Below are positions 22,012 to 30,478 of a stretch of 64,000 nucleotides of DNA, one piece after another. The stretch lies in the IMG/VR virus record IMGVR_UViG_3300005435_000020, positions 1-64,000 of that record. One strand, given 5' to 3'. A program made the position numbers and the translations under genes. Within the stretch, counting starts at the first letter, position 1. The number at the start of each line of letters is the position of its first letter. This DNA comes from a virus. The notes under the pieces are model-generated. The model was not told where the DNA came from and did not search any database. It worked only from the letters and a program-made list of their open reading frames with translations.

Positions 22012-22656
22012 TTGCCATTGCCGAAAGAGTTTGACCCGAATGACCACATCATCCAGTTTCGAGGCAAACCCTACCTGGAATGCAAGTACCGAATCCACTG
22101 GATGCGTGTCGAGAAGCCAGACTGGGGCATCGTCACGGAGTTGGTAGAGCTTTCCGAGAGGATTGTCGGCAAAGGTGCCGCCGCTAAGGCTGTGCCCTTC
22201 GCCATGTTCAAAGCAACCATCGTGAATGAGCAGGGACAAGTCGTTGCAGTCTCCCACGGCACCGAAACCGCAGAGGACTGGGGAGACTACGTAGAAAAAA
22301 GTGAGACGAAGGCCATAGCGAGGGCTCTCGCGGCTGCTGGCTTCGGCACCATCCAGTCCCTCGAATTCGAGGAGGGCACCGACGCCAACGGCGACGTGAA
22401 TATCGCGGATGCACCTGGCAACGTCGGGGCGAAAGTCGTCAAGGTTGCCGAATCCAAGGTGGCCCAGCCTACCACTCCTTCCGACACAGGAGATGCCAAG
22501 AAGTGTGCCGAGTGTGGGGACACCATCGTTGGCTACAAGGCAGCCAATGGGGATGTCGTGTCGGCGCAACAGGTCATCGAAAGGAGCACCAATAAGTTCC
22601 AGAAGCCACTCTGCAAGAAGTGCTACTCGAAGAATTCCAATCCTGCGAAGCCGTAG
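22012..22656 (+). CDS. Putative phage ssDNA-annealing/recombination protein
   Basis: This 214-aa protein starts at TTG, 8 nt after AAAGG. The N-terminal domain has FDPNDHIIQFRGKPYLECKY and the motif YVEKSETKAIARALAAAGFGT. The pattern ETKAIGRALA..G(Y/F)GT occurs in phage proteins I associate with Rad52-like annealing proteins, though I cannot confirm the fold. The C-terminus is a zinc ribbon (CAEC and CKKC), an unusual add-on. Location just upstream of primase and helicase fits a recombination role. Confidence 0.55.
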   Translation: MPLPKEFDPNDHIIQFRGKPYLECKYRIHWMRVEKPDWGIVTELVELSERIVGKGAAAKAVPFAMFKATIVNEQGQVVAVSHGTETAEDWGDYVEKSETKAIARALAAAGFGTIQSLEFEEGTDANGDVNIADAPGNVGAKVVKVAESKVAQPTTPSDTGDAKKCAECGDTIVGYKAANGDVVSAQQVIERSTNKFQKPLCKKCYSKNSNPAKP

Positions 22657-22668
22657 CGTAGAGAATAG

Positions 22669-23043
22669 ATGAGAGACGAATCTGTGTGCTGTGTGGCGAA
22701 ACATTCCGAGATGGTTGGCGAATTTTTCACGAGTCTCCCGAAAGCTGGACCCATCCCTGTCGATAGGTCCAGCCCCCTCTTCAGATTTGCCTGCAACTTC
22801 CTCTGCAATTCCCCCATCTTGGGGAGTCTCCTCGCCTATGCTTCCCACCTTTGCCATAAGGTGCCGGAAGAAGGCAAGGTGTCCATCGAAGAGTTGGTCA
22901 AGTATTTCTGCCAAGGAGACGTCGATATGAGCAGGGATGCCATCGAGAATCGGTGCCGCATCTCTTTCCATCTCGGCTACGCGACGAGAGCAGCGCAGCA
23001 GAGGGCTATCCTCGATAAGCTCCCAGAGTTGCCTTTGGGCTAG
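22669..23043 (+). CDS. Hypothetical 124-aa protein
   Basis: ATG 22669 follows GAGAATAGATG. The protein has several Cys and His (CCVAKH, CNFLCNSP, ASHLCH) without a clear motif, and a helical C-terminus. It lies between the putative annealing protein and primase, so a replication role is possible. No family is recognised. Confidence 0.6.
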   Translation: MRDESVCCVAKHSEMVGEFFTSLPKAGPIPVDRSSPLFRFACNFLCNSPILGSLLAYASHLCHKVPEEGKVSIEELVKYFCQGDVDMSRDAIENRCRISFHLGYATRAAQQRAILDKLPELPLG

Positions 23044-23052
23044 GAGACCTTC

Positions 23053-24120
23053 TTGCTGGATTTGCAAGACATCCGGCGACGCTACGACTTGAGGGCCATG
23101 ATCCCCGCAGGCATCGACTACAGGGACACGGAGAGGTGCAGGGTCCAGCGGTGCCTCTGGCATCGAGAGTTGGACCCTTCCCTCCTGGTCTTCCAGGATG
23201 GCTATTTCTGCAAAGCATGCCGAGAGAGGGGAGACGTCATCGACTGGATACAGTTTGAGAAGCGCCTCACCTTCAAGGAAGCCCTCGACTATCTCTGCCG
23301 CAATGCTGGCACCACCGTCTATGAGACGCCAGCCTTCACGGAACCGAGGCCACTCCCTTGCGGCGTGGCACTGGACTACCACCTTGAGCTTACCCGCGAA
23401 GCCCTCGCCTACTATGAACACCGTGGGCTCTCGAAGGAGACCATCGTCAGGTTCCAGCTAGGCTACGGGAAGCCGCCAGGCCACGACTTCAATAGGTTCA
23501 CCATCCCAATCTACCGGGGCGATGATTTAGTAAATGTGAAGTTTCGACGCGACGATACGTGTCCCTACTGCGGGAGCTTCGACACCAAGGAGCAACACGG
23601 CACCGTCGCGTGTCCCTGCGGGGCATCCTGGGCTGCCGTGGGGACCAAGTATTTCAGCCTCAAGAATAGAGGCACACCGAGGCTCTTCAATGATAGGATT
23701 TTGTCTGGCGGCGTGATAGCACAATGCCAGTATGGTATAATACCTAGAGTAGTAATAACAGAAGGCGAATTCGATGCGATGGTCACCACCCAACACGGGT
23801 ACCCTGCCGTCGCCTCGACGGGAGGTGCCCTCAATTTCCAGAGAGGGTGGGCACCAGCGTTTGCGCCAGTCAGGCAGGTCTACAGCATCTTTGACAACGA
23901 CACTGCCGGTAATAAGGGTCGGAGTATTCTCCATCTGAGCTTGCCTCGCGTTGTCGATGTGTTCCTCCCCGTCAAGGAGGACAAAGCAGACCTGACGGAT
24001 TATTTTCGCCTCTACGGTTCTTCTGACTTCGAGGCCATGATCAATAGTGCAAAACGCCACGCCAGAAACCAGCGACAAGTTGCATGGCTCCGGCGTGATC
24101 ATGGACAGAGCTACAACTGA
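23053..24120 (+). CDS. DnaG-like primase (CHC2 zinc finger plus TOPRIM)
   Basis: This 355-aa protein starts at TTG 23053. It has a CHC2-type zinc finger (C34-L-W-H37 and C53-K-A-C56 followed by GD) and a TOPRIM fold with EGE (237-239) and DND (281-283). Between them lies an inserted zinc ribbon (CPYC at 170-173, CPCG near 187). It would make RNA primers for replication. It lacks the C-terminal helicase-binding domain of bacterial DnaG, common for phage primases. The candidate origin follows directly. Confidence 0.85.
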   Translation: MLDLQDIRRRYDLRAMIPAGIDYRDTERCRVQRCLWHRELDPSLLVFQDGYFCKACRERGDVIDWIQFEKRLTFKEALDYLCRNAGTTVYETPAFTEPRPLPCGVALDYHLELTREALAYYEHRGLSKETIVRFQLGYGKPPGHDFNRFTIPIYRGDDLVNVKFRRDDTCPYCGSFDTKEQHGTVACPCGASWAAVGTKYFSLKNRGTPRLFNDRILSGGVIAQCQYGIIPRVVITEGEFDAMVTTQHGYPAVASTGGALNFQRGWAPAFAPVRQVYSIFDNDTAGNKGRSILHLSLPRVVDVFLPVKEDKADLTDYFRLYGSSDFEAMINSAKRHARNQRQVAWLRRDHGQSYN

Positions 24121-24474
24121 AGAACAATTGAATACGTGAAACCCCTGCGAAGGGGCCATCACACAACCTGCTGCTGACCTAGGACCTCCCTCGCCATTTC
24201 TGGCAGGTTGGGAGGCTAGCAGCGGCTTGCCCACACCGACTTTCATAGCAACCACGTCAGCCCCAAAGTTACGAAGCAGCAGCGTTACCAGGGGCAAAAG
24301 ACGAAAAATCCTCCACCCAGCAAACGCGATGCTAGCTTCAGTCGGGTGTCGGCTATAGGGGCGAAGCCCCCTAAATAGAACCCCCGAAGGGGGTTACGAG
24401 ATAGAGAAATACAAGTCCTACTACGTAGTAGGACTTCGTGGAATAGACGAAGTGAAGAATAGGCGTAGCTATAT
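24121..24474. other. Hairpin-rich gap, candidate replication origin
   Basis: This 354-nt gap has no convincing gene and at least five inverted repeats. CCCCT-GCGA-AGGGG is at 24142-24155, GGGGC-GAA-GCCCC at 24358-24370 and AACCCCC-GAA-GGGGGTT at 24379-24395. A perfect 24-bp palindrome is at 24413-24436 (half-site AAGTCCTACTAC), and CTTCGT/ACGAAG at 24434-24452. The second contains GCGAAGC, known to form an exceptionally stable DNA mini-hairpin. It lies between the primase gene and the helicase cluster. It could instead be a structured RNA or strong transcription block. Confidence 0.5.
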
Positions 24475-24957
24475 ATGTACCCACACGATGATGAGGATGA
24501 AGGTCCATTGCTCCCTTCCGTGGGGACCAAGGTTCCGTGGATTGAGAGGGAAGGCGATGATGTTTTCGAGGAACACAGGTCATTGTGGCTTGACCCTTGG
24601 TTCCCTGGGTGCGGGAGGCAGCCCACGAGGAAGCGTGGCGTGGCAGAGAGATATAGCCTCTATCCAAACGACGTGAAGAGCAGCCTTTCGTATCGCCTGA
24701 TGCAGCTACTATCCCAGTGCAAGAGTGTGCAGGAGGAGAAGGGGATCATCGAAAGGTATTGGAAGAGGTGCTTTCCCAACGTAAGAGAAAGTTGGCCCTT
24801 GCTTATGAAGTGGAGGAAACTCTACACCACAAAGAGATTGATTATGGCGATGATAGTGACGTCGAAGAGGGGCATCACAAAGCCTTCGGAAGTACCGGGA
24901 TATATCGTCTCTGTGCTCAGGGACTGGGAGACTAACGGCGTTGAAATTTACGGGTGA
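24475..24957 (+). CDS. Replication-cluster protein with KRGITK motif
   Basis: This 160-aa protein starts at ATG 24475 without a strong ribosome site. The N-terminus is acidic; the C-terminal part is basic and helical with VTSKRGITKPSEVPGYIVS near residues 128-146. The next gene has the same motif (VTRQRGITKTPQAYALG), so the two share a domain. Between primase and helicase, this pair is suited to origin binding or helicase loading; that is inference. Confidence 0.55.
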   Translation: MYPHDDEDEGPLLPSVGTKVPWIEREGDDVFEEHRSLWLDPWFPGCGRQPTRKRGVAERYSLYPNDVKSSLSYRLMQLLSQCKSVQEEKGIIERYWKRCFPNVRESWPLLMKWRKLYTTKRLIMAMIVTSKRGITKPSEVPGYIVSVLRDWETNGVEIYG

Positions 24958-25231
24958 CGCTTATAAAGATTTCGGCAATTGCGTTGATGACACGCAACGG
25001 AGCCATTGCGCCATGCATTATTTCGAGAGGGCCTACCCGATGTCCCTGACGCCAGGGCAACTGCGTGGCGTGACGAAGAAGTATGGCCCACACAACATAC
25101 TGAAGGGCATCGTCGTCACGAGGCAGAGGGGCATCACGAAGACACCGCAAGCATACGCATTGGGGGTGGCGAAGAAGCTCAAGGCACAGGAAACCGAGGG
25201 GATGCTGTTTCGTGAGGAGGAGTCGCATTGA
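24941..25231 (+). CDS. Putative helicase-loader-like protein
   Basis: This 96-aa protein starts at TTG within the end of the previous gene and stops in a TTGA overlap with the helicase. It shares the RGITK motif and a surrounding helical segment with the 24475 protein but lacks its acidic N-terminus. Direct coupling to the DnaB-like gene suggests a loader or cofactor. Family not recognised. Confidence 0.55.
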   Translation: MKFTGDAYKDFGNCVDDTQRSHCAMHYFERAYPMSLTPGQLRGVTKKYGPHNILKGIVVTRQRGITKTPQAYALGVAKKLKAQETEGMLFREEESH

Positions 25232-26619
25232 GTAGGGACGGCTTCGAGGCGCAATTCATAGCGATGCTCCTCGATGAGCCTTCGCTGATCAGGCTTGCTT
25301 CCGTGGAGCCTGACGATTTTGCCGACACACTCCACGCAAACGTCTATAAACTCCTGCGTGGCATGAAAGTTGACGTCACACCTGTGACGGTACATTCCGA
25401 GTTGGAGCAATGCGGATTCGGCACAGCCATCCCCTACGTGGAGAGCCTGTATGACTTGGTGCCTGATGACGTCAGCATCGAGGCGCTGAAGACGAGGGCT
25501 GCGAAGCTGAGGGAGAACCACATCCGAAGGGACACCTCCAAGAGGCTCCAGGAGCACTTGAAGCGCCTCCAGGACCCCTCCCTGGACCTCTCGAAGCAGA
25601 TCAGCGATGTGTCGGAAGTACTCACCGACGCAGGCAGGGGATTACTCGGGGAAGACAGCCCCACGGCAGATGCGATTATCCAGAGGGCTCATGCACAGAC
25701 GCAGGGTATTCGCTTCGCGTCTGGCCTCTCGGGAGTAGACGCCGCCTTGACTGCCCACGGTATGAGGCAAGGCCACGTCTGGGTCATCGTGGCACCCTAC
25801 AAGGGATTCAAGACAGGCACTGCCCTCAATATCGTGGATACGCTTTTACAAGATAACAGAAGCGTCAGCTACGTTGCCTTGGAGGATAATGATATTGCCT
25901 TCACAGAAGTCCTGACGGCGGCGCATAGCGGTGTGCCCCTCGAAATCATCGAGGATTGGCATGTGGACAAGATCACGCCTCCACCCATCTACACACAAGC
26001 ACTACAAGACGCAGAAGACTGGCTCTCCGTCACGGTGAAGGACAGATTCCGCGTCTACGATGCCTCGAAACACGCAGTCCATTCTTGGAAAGCCTTTCCC
26101 ACCCTTGTAGCCATAGATAAATCACTGTATAATACTGATGTGGTGGTTATCGACTATGTGCAGGCGTGGGCAGAGGAACACGAAGACCTGGCCCAGGTGG
26201 CGCAGATGTTGGTGAAGGTGGCGGCAGAGTATCAGGTCTGCCTCCTTGTGCTCAGCCAGATGCCCAACGATGCCATCAAGAATGGCGCTGGTCAGCACCT
26301 CGCCACGAAGGGCAGCGGCTCTTTGGGGCAGGCAACCCACGTCGGCATCGAGGTGAAATTCGACAAGGAGCAATGCTTCAGCAAGGTCACACCTGACATC
26401 TTGAAGGAGTTGGCGCAGCACAACGTCAAGCACTTTCTTTCGATGACGGGTGGCCCACCATTCCAAGGCAATCCTACACCTAGCGACATCATGGAAGTCG
26501 GCTACCACCTGAAAACCGTGAGGCGTGGGAAGATTAGCAAGATGTATTCGCTGATTGATCCCGTCTCTCAGAAGGTATTGTTACAGTCTTCCAAGCCTAC
26601 GTTTATGCCAGTCTTTTAG
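25228..26619 (+). CDS. DnaB-like replicative helicase with altered Walker A
   Basis: It starts at TTG in a TTGA overlap. The 463-aa protein has a DnaB N-terminal-like helical domain (1-110) and a RecA-like motor. Walker B is VVVIDYVQAW, as in DnaB DYLQ. The P-loop is APYKGFKT, where the canonical Gly before Lys is Phe. QMPND and GSGSLGQATHVGIEV match the later DnaB motifs. Its place after primase supports the role. Whether the odd P-loop hydrolyses ATP normally is unknown. It contains a dyad repeat at 25409-25425. Confidence 0.8.
   Translation: MSRDGFEAQFIAMLLDEPSLIRLASVEPDDFADTLHANVYKLLRGMKVDVTPVTVHSELEQCGFGTAIPYVESLYDLVPDDVSIEALKTRAAKLRENHIRRDTSKRLQEHLKRLQDPSLDLSKQISDVSEVLTDAGRGLLGEDSPTADAIIQRAHAQTQGIRFASGLSGVDAALTAHGMRQGHVWVIVAPYKGFKTGTALNIVDTLLQDNRSVSYVALEDNDIAFTEVLTAAHSGVPLEIIEDWHVDKITPPPIYTQALQDAEDWLSVTVKDRFRVYDASKHAVHSWKAFPTLVAIDKSLYNTDVVVIDYVQAWAEEHEDLAQVAQMLVKVAAEYQVCLLVLSQMPNDAIKNGAGQHLATKGSGSLGQATHVGIEVKFDKEQCFSKVTPDILKELAQHNVKHFLSMTGGPPFQGNPTPSDIMEVGYHLKTVRRGKISKMYSLIDPVSQKVLLQSSKPTFMPVF
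25409..25425 (+). promoter_or_regulatory. Dyad repeat site inside helicase gene
   Basis: AATGCG-GATTC-GGCACA, forward orientation, read here as C-G-F-G-T, a different codon frame from the copies at 8547 and 49504. The conservation is therefore at DNA level. Confidence 0.6.
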
Positions 26620-26628
26620 GGGGAACCA

Positions 26629-27129
26629 ATGCGTTGTACTGAAACACCCCAAAAATCAGGGAGGTTTCTCAAGTACCCTAGCCTCATCGAAAGGTTCCGT
26701 AGCGAGGATGCTAGCATCGTGGCGGCACACGACGATGCCGTGGTATATAGCGATGGTTTTGTCCTTCCAGACCCATTGAAGACACACGAAAGCGACATCA
26801 AGAACACGGATGGGATGCAAGACATCCTTCGCCTCGCCTTACTCGCCGCAAACACAGGGAAAGCGAAGACCCTGAGGGAGGCCATCGTGGTGGCATTCCA
26901 TCAGAAATACCTCGAAGTGTGCAGGGACCACGGGGAGACGCCATCGTGTCCCCCGCAGTATCGCCTCCCGAATAGGCAGGCTGCCAGGGTCAACGCGAGG
27001 AGGCGCATCAAACGTCTCCTCGGCAAGGGCCTGACACTAGAGAACATCGCAGAGAAACTTTGTCTCACCGTGGATGGTGTGAAGGATATTGGATGTACCG
27101 ATAAGCGGTATCGTAGTTGGAGACTTTAG
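26629..27129 (+). CDS. Hypothetical protein with C-terminal HTH-like segment
   Basis: ATG 26629 follows AGGGGGAACC. The 166-aa protein is helical, with a basic stretch AARVNARRRIKRLLGKG and LTLENIAEKLCLTVDGVKDI near the end, which looks like a helix-turn-helix. DNA binding is inferred. The stop is one base from the reductase start. Confidence 0.58.
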   Translation: MRCTETPQKSGRFLKYPSLIERFRSEDASIVAAHDDAVVYSDGFVLPDPLKTHESDIKNTDGMQDILRLALLAANTGKAKTLREAIVVAFHQKYLEVCRDHGETPSCPPQYRLPNRQAARVNARRRIKRLLGKGLTLENIAEKLCLTVDGVKDIGCTDKRYRSWRL

Positions 27130-27130
27130 C

Positions 27131-29044
27131 TTGACTTTCCTTTCGACAGACGACGCTACATCATTCCCAGGGGATGAGCTACAGAGGTTTATCTATTACC
27201 GCACCTATAGTCGCTACCGAGATGACCTCGGCAGACGGGAGCATTGGGAGGAAACCGTGGCGAGGGTCATGTCCTTCTTCCGAGAGATAGGCGGCACCAA
27301 TATACGAGACGATGAGTACGAGGAAATGGAAGAGGCTTTTCGTAGCCTCTCCGTAGTGCCTTCAATGAGACTGGTAAACTTCGCCGGACCCGCAGCGAGG
27401 CGTCAGAACCTGACGTGTTATAACTGCTCTGCCCTGCCTGTAGATTCCATTGATGCCTTTGGGGAAATAAGCTATCTCTTAGCACAAGGCGTGGGCGTAG
27501 GCTTCAGTGTGGAACACGACGCGATTGATAAGCTGCCAGTGGCGTCGGAAGAGCCGGGACTTGTGTTACCTGTTGTGGTGGTAGAAGACTCCTCGGAAGG
27601 GTGGTCAACGGCATTCAAGGAAGTGATTAGAGCAGCCTATAGGGGATGTCGTGTAGGCATTGATGTGACTGGCGTCAGGCCAGCGGGGTCACGTCTCGTG
27701 ATCAAAGGAGGTAGGAGTAGTGGTCCTGGTCCCCTCTTAGAGTTGTTTTCCTTCACACAAGATACCATAATCTCTGCATCTAAACAGCATCGGAAACTCA
27801 CAAGCCTGGAAGTCCACGATATTGCTTGCCGGATAGCGAGTGTGGTGGTGGTTGGTGGTGTGAGGCGCAGTGCCATGATCAGTCTCTCTGACCTTGACGA
27901 CGATGCCATGAGGTCTGCGAAAGACGGGACCTATTGGGAGATGGCTCCTTATCGGAGTATGTCAAATAATAGTTATATCCTGGACCACAAACCTTCTTGG
28001 GAGGAATTTTCGAGAGAGTGGGATTCCTTAGTTGCCAGTGGCACAGGAGAGAGAGGACTAGTAAATCGTTATGGGATGAGGAAGAACAAGCCATCTCGTA
28101 GGCAGGATGATATATTTTATGTCAACCCCTGCGGCGAGGCCATACTTCGGGCAGGAGGGCTCTGCAACCTATCCGAGTCTATCGTTAGGGAATATGACAC
28201 CGAGGAGTCCTTGACGAAGAAAATTCGGATAGCTGCAATGTTTGGCACACTCCAGTCAAGCCTGACATATTTCCCTTATGTCCGGGACATGTGGAGTAGA
28301 AATGCGGAAGAGGAGAGGCTTCTCGGGGTCAGTCTCACGGGGTGCAGGGATTCTCGATTACTCCAAGGCAACCCACAACTTCTTAGTCGCCTCAAAGAAA
28401 CTGCCATCCTAGCCAATCAAGAGTTTGCATCGAGACTTGGTATCAATCCCTCTGTTGCTGTCACATTAGTGAAGCCAAGCGGTACTGTCAGCCAGTTGGC
28501 AAACTGCTCTAGTGGTATTCACGCTAGGTGGTCACAGTACTACATCCGAAGGGTGAGAATATCGGCAAACGACAGTCTTGCAAAATTATTGAGAGCAGCC
28601 GGAGCCCCTATGAAGCCGGAAAACGGCGAGACTGAAGACAACGTATCGACGTGGGTAGTGTCCTTCCCCGTGAAGAGCCCCGAAGGTGCCCTGACACGGC
28701 ATGATGTGACCGCCAGGGATCAGGTTCTCTATGCCCTGAACATGCAGAGGTTCTACTCGGAGCATGGGGTATCTGTCACTGTAACCGTAGAAGACCACGA
28801 ATGGGCCGACGTCGGGAAACTCGTCTACGATAATCTGGAATACGTCACGGGTTTTTCTTTCCTTCCCAAGGATGGTGGACTGTATGAGCAAGCTCCTTAT
28901 GAAGAAATAGATAAAGAAACCTACGATAGACTGTCTGCCGAGTTTTCGCCTATTCCTTATAAGCATCTCACGTTGTTTGAAACCGAGGACACCACAGTGG
29001 GGCACAGGGAGTTGTCGTGTGTCGGCGGGAGCTGTGAGATATAA
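27131..29044 (+). CDS. nrdJ: Adenosylcobalamin-dependent ribonucleoside-triphosphate reductase
   Basis: Class II reductases make dNTPs using B12. I chose TTG 27131 with GGAGA 7 nt upstream; the 637-aa length fits the monomeric type. Expected residues are present: C99 in CYNCSAL, C334 in NPCGEAIL with C345 in LCNLSES, the same 11-residue spacing as C408/C419 of the Lactobacillus enzyme, and the C-terminal pair CVGGSC (630/635) that re-reduces the active site. A KPSGTVSQLANCSSGIH motif is also present. It should be active if the host supplies cobalamin. It supports phage DNA synthesis next to primase and helicase. Confidence 0.92.
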   Translation: MTFLSTDDATSFPGDELQRFIYYRTYSRYRDDLGRREHWEETVARVMSFFREIGGTNIRDDEYEEMEEAFRSLSVVPSMRLVNFAGPAARRQNLTCYNCSALPVDSIDAFGEISYLLAQGVGVGFSVEHDAIDKLPVASEEPGLVLPVVVVEDSSEGWSTAFKEVIRAAYRGCRVGIDVTGVRPAGSRLVIKGGRSSGPGPLLELFSFTQDTIISASKQHRKLTSLEVHDIACRIASVVVVGGVRRSAMISLSDLDDDAMRSAKDGTYWEMAPYRSMSNNSYILDHKPSWEEFSREWDSLVASGTGERGLVNRYGMRKNKPSRRQDDIFYVNPCGEAILRAGGLCNLSESIVREYDTEESLTKKIRIAAMFGTLQSSLTYFPYVRDMWSRNAEEERLLGVSLTGCRDSRLLQGNPQLLSRLKETAILANQEFASRLGINPSVAVTLVKPSGTVSQLANCSSGIHARWSQYYIRRVRISANDSLAKLLRAAGAPMKPENGETEDNVSTWVVSFPVKSPEGALTRHDVTARDQVLYALNMQRFYSEHGVSVTVTVEDHEWADVGKLVYDNLEYVTGFSFLPKDGGLYEQAPYEEIDKETYDRLSAEFSPIPYKHLTLFETEDTTVGHRELSCVGGSCEI

Positions 29045-29959
29045 ATGCCGAGGTGTAGGCTTGATATCCAATCAGGACAGGTGTTTGGTGATCTCACAGT
29101 AACGCAGCCGTATGTGGTTGCTGGAAGGCATAGTAAGTCTCTATGCCAGTGTAGATGCGGGACAATCAAAGAGATTTCCAATTCCTGTCTAGTCAGCGGC
29201 AGAACAAAATCCTGTGGGTGCAGGAATATAGAGAACATTCATCGCAATATCCCAGATGTAGGCGAAGTGTTTGGGAACCTTACAGTAAAGGTGGGAGATG
29301 CAGGAAGGTATCGTAAACGTGTCTTGTCCTTATGTACCTGTGTCTGCGGCAACGATGTGCTTGCGAGGCTGGAGAGTCTTCGCAATAGCACAACCACGCA
29401 GTGTAGGCAATGCTCCTATCGCCAGAATGGTGAAAGGATAACAGGGACCAACCATCCTCAATACACGCATGGGATGACAGGCTCCTCGTTATATGCGATA
29501 TGGTCCAGCATGAAGAATCGCTGTTACAACCCGAGACAGGAACACTATGCCGACTACGGCGGCAGGGGAATTCGTATTCACCAGCCTTGGAGAGAATCGT
29601 TTGAGGCATTTTTAGGCGACGTTGGCTTGCCCCCTTCTCCTGCACACTCCCTCGATAGGATTGACCCAGACGGAAATTATGAGCCTGACAATGTGAGATG
29701 GTCTACTTGGGTTGAGCAAGCAAACAATAAACGTAGAACCAAAAGGGTTACCCTCCGTGGGGTCACCAAGCCCCTCGCGGAATGGTGTCGAGATTTAGGC
29801 GTCAACTACGGTACCGCGTGGTTCAGAATTTTTCGTGAAGGCTGGACCTCTCACGATGCCCTCCTGATGGGGTGGAACCGCCGCGAGTGGAGGAAAAACA
29901 AGCTGGCAGCTACTCAAAATATTTCCCAAGGCGATAGCCAAGATAGTAGACAAGTCTGA
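29045..29959 (+). CDS. Homing-endonuclease-like protein with zinc-knuckle repeats
   Basis: ATG 29045 directly follows the reductase stop. The 304-aa protein has two N-terminal repeats of the type FG.LTV...C.C.CG...CGC (about 10-60 and 76-125). It also has a central nuclease-like domain with YAIWSSMKNRCYNP, YADYGGRGIRI and SLDRIDPDGNYEPDNVRW, typical of freestanding phage HNH/AP2-type homing endonucleases. A C-terminal DNA-binding tail follows. These often sit beside reductase genes and cut intron-less relatives. No intron is seen here. Confidence 0.75.
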   Translation: MPRCRLDIQSGQVFGDLTVTQPYVVAGRHSKSLCQCRCGTIKEISNSCLVSGRTKSCGCRNIENIHRNIPDVGEVFGNLTVKVGDAGRYRKRVLSLCTCVCGNDVLARLESLRNSTTTQCRQCSYRQNGERITGTNHPQYTHGMTGSSLYAIWSSMKNRCYNPRQEHYADYGGRGIRIHQPWRESFEAFLGDVGLPPSPAHSLDRIDPDGNYEPDNVRWSTWVEQANNKRRTKRVTLRGVTKPLAEWCRDLGVNYGTAWFRIFREGWTSHDALLMGWNRREWRKNKLAATQNISQGDSQDSRQV

Positions 29960-29976
29960 TAGTGTTGTGGTATAAT
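29947..29976 (+). promoter_or_regulatory. Promoter, TAGACA-N18-TATAAT
   Basis: TAGACA at 29947-29952 and TATAAT at 29971-29976 with TGG before the -10. It drives the exported-protein cluster. The leader contains a GGTGTGG/CCACACC stem near 29984-30027. Confidence 0.7.
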
Positions 29977-30055
29977 CATTGTGAGGGTGTGGTGCTTTGC
30001 TTCTTGACATGAGTTTCCTCCACACCTTCCGTATATTTCTCGAAGGAGTACACAC

Positions 30056-30466
30056 TTGTTCAAGCGTCTCGTAGCCCCGTCGCTTTCCGTCGTGGCCCTC
30101 GCATCAGCACTGCTTCTCCCACTGCAAGCATTCGCCGACGGCGAGTGGTGCGAGGATGAGCCTGATATCGTGTCGGCTTCCGGTGTCCACACGGAGGTTG
30201 CCGTGAAGGTCCATGCGCCAGCTAGTCACATTGTCACTGACCTCAACATCTTCACGGAGGGTGGCGCATTTCTGCTGCCATCGCCTCTCGGTGCCTTCCC
30301 TCAGAAGAATGTCCTCATCGACGCTGGTCCTGCACACACCTTGCAGTATCGTGTGTTGGTGGTGGACCCCAAGGATCAAGGCGCAGAGGTTGTGGTGACG
30401 GCAAATGGTGTCGAGGTTGCCCACGGCACTGTCAATCACGAAGTCTCTGGATCACTGAGCAACTAA
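30056..30466 (+). CDS. Secreted protein with Sec signal peptide
   Basis: It starts at TTG after GAAGGAG. The 136-aa protein opens with a classic signal peptide (MFKRLVAPSLSVVALASALL, cleavage after AFA near residue 27), followed by a mature beta-rich domain of about 109 residues. Family is not recognised. It is the first gene of a unit rich in exported proteins, which is unusual for a phage replication arm and suggests lysogenic conversion or cargo. Confidence 0.7.
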   Translation: MFKRLVAPSLSVVALASALLLPLQAFADGEWCEDEPDIVSASGVHTEVAVKVHAPASHIVTDLNIFTEGGAFLLPSPLGAFPQKNVLIDAGPAHTLQYRVLVVDPKDQGAEVVVTANGVEVAHGTVNHEVSGSLSN

Positions 30467-30478
30467 GGAGAAGAATTA

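Noticed and set aside
21847-23421. Minus-strand ORF of 524 codons
   Set aside because: It lies opposite three well-supported plus-strand genes (putative annealing protein, 22669 gene, primase) and has no ribosome site or recognisable domain.
23720-23740. TATAAT with TATGG inside the primase gene
   Set aside because: No -35 at 16-19 nt and no gene start downstream; likely a chance match within coding DNA.
26120-26140. TATAAT in the helicase gene
   Set aside because: No matching -35 and no downstream start close by.
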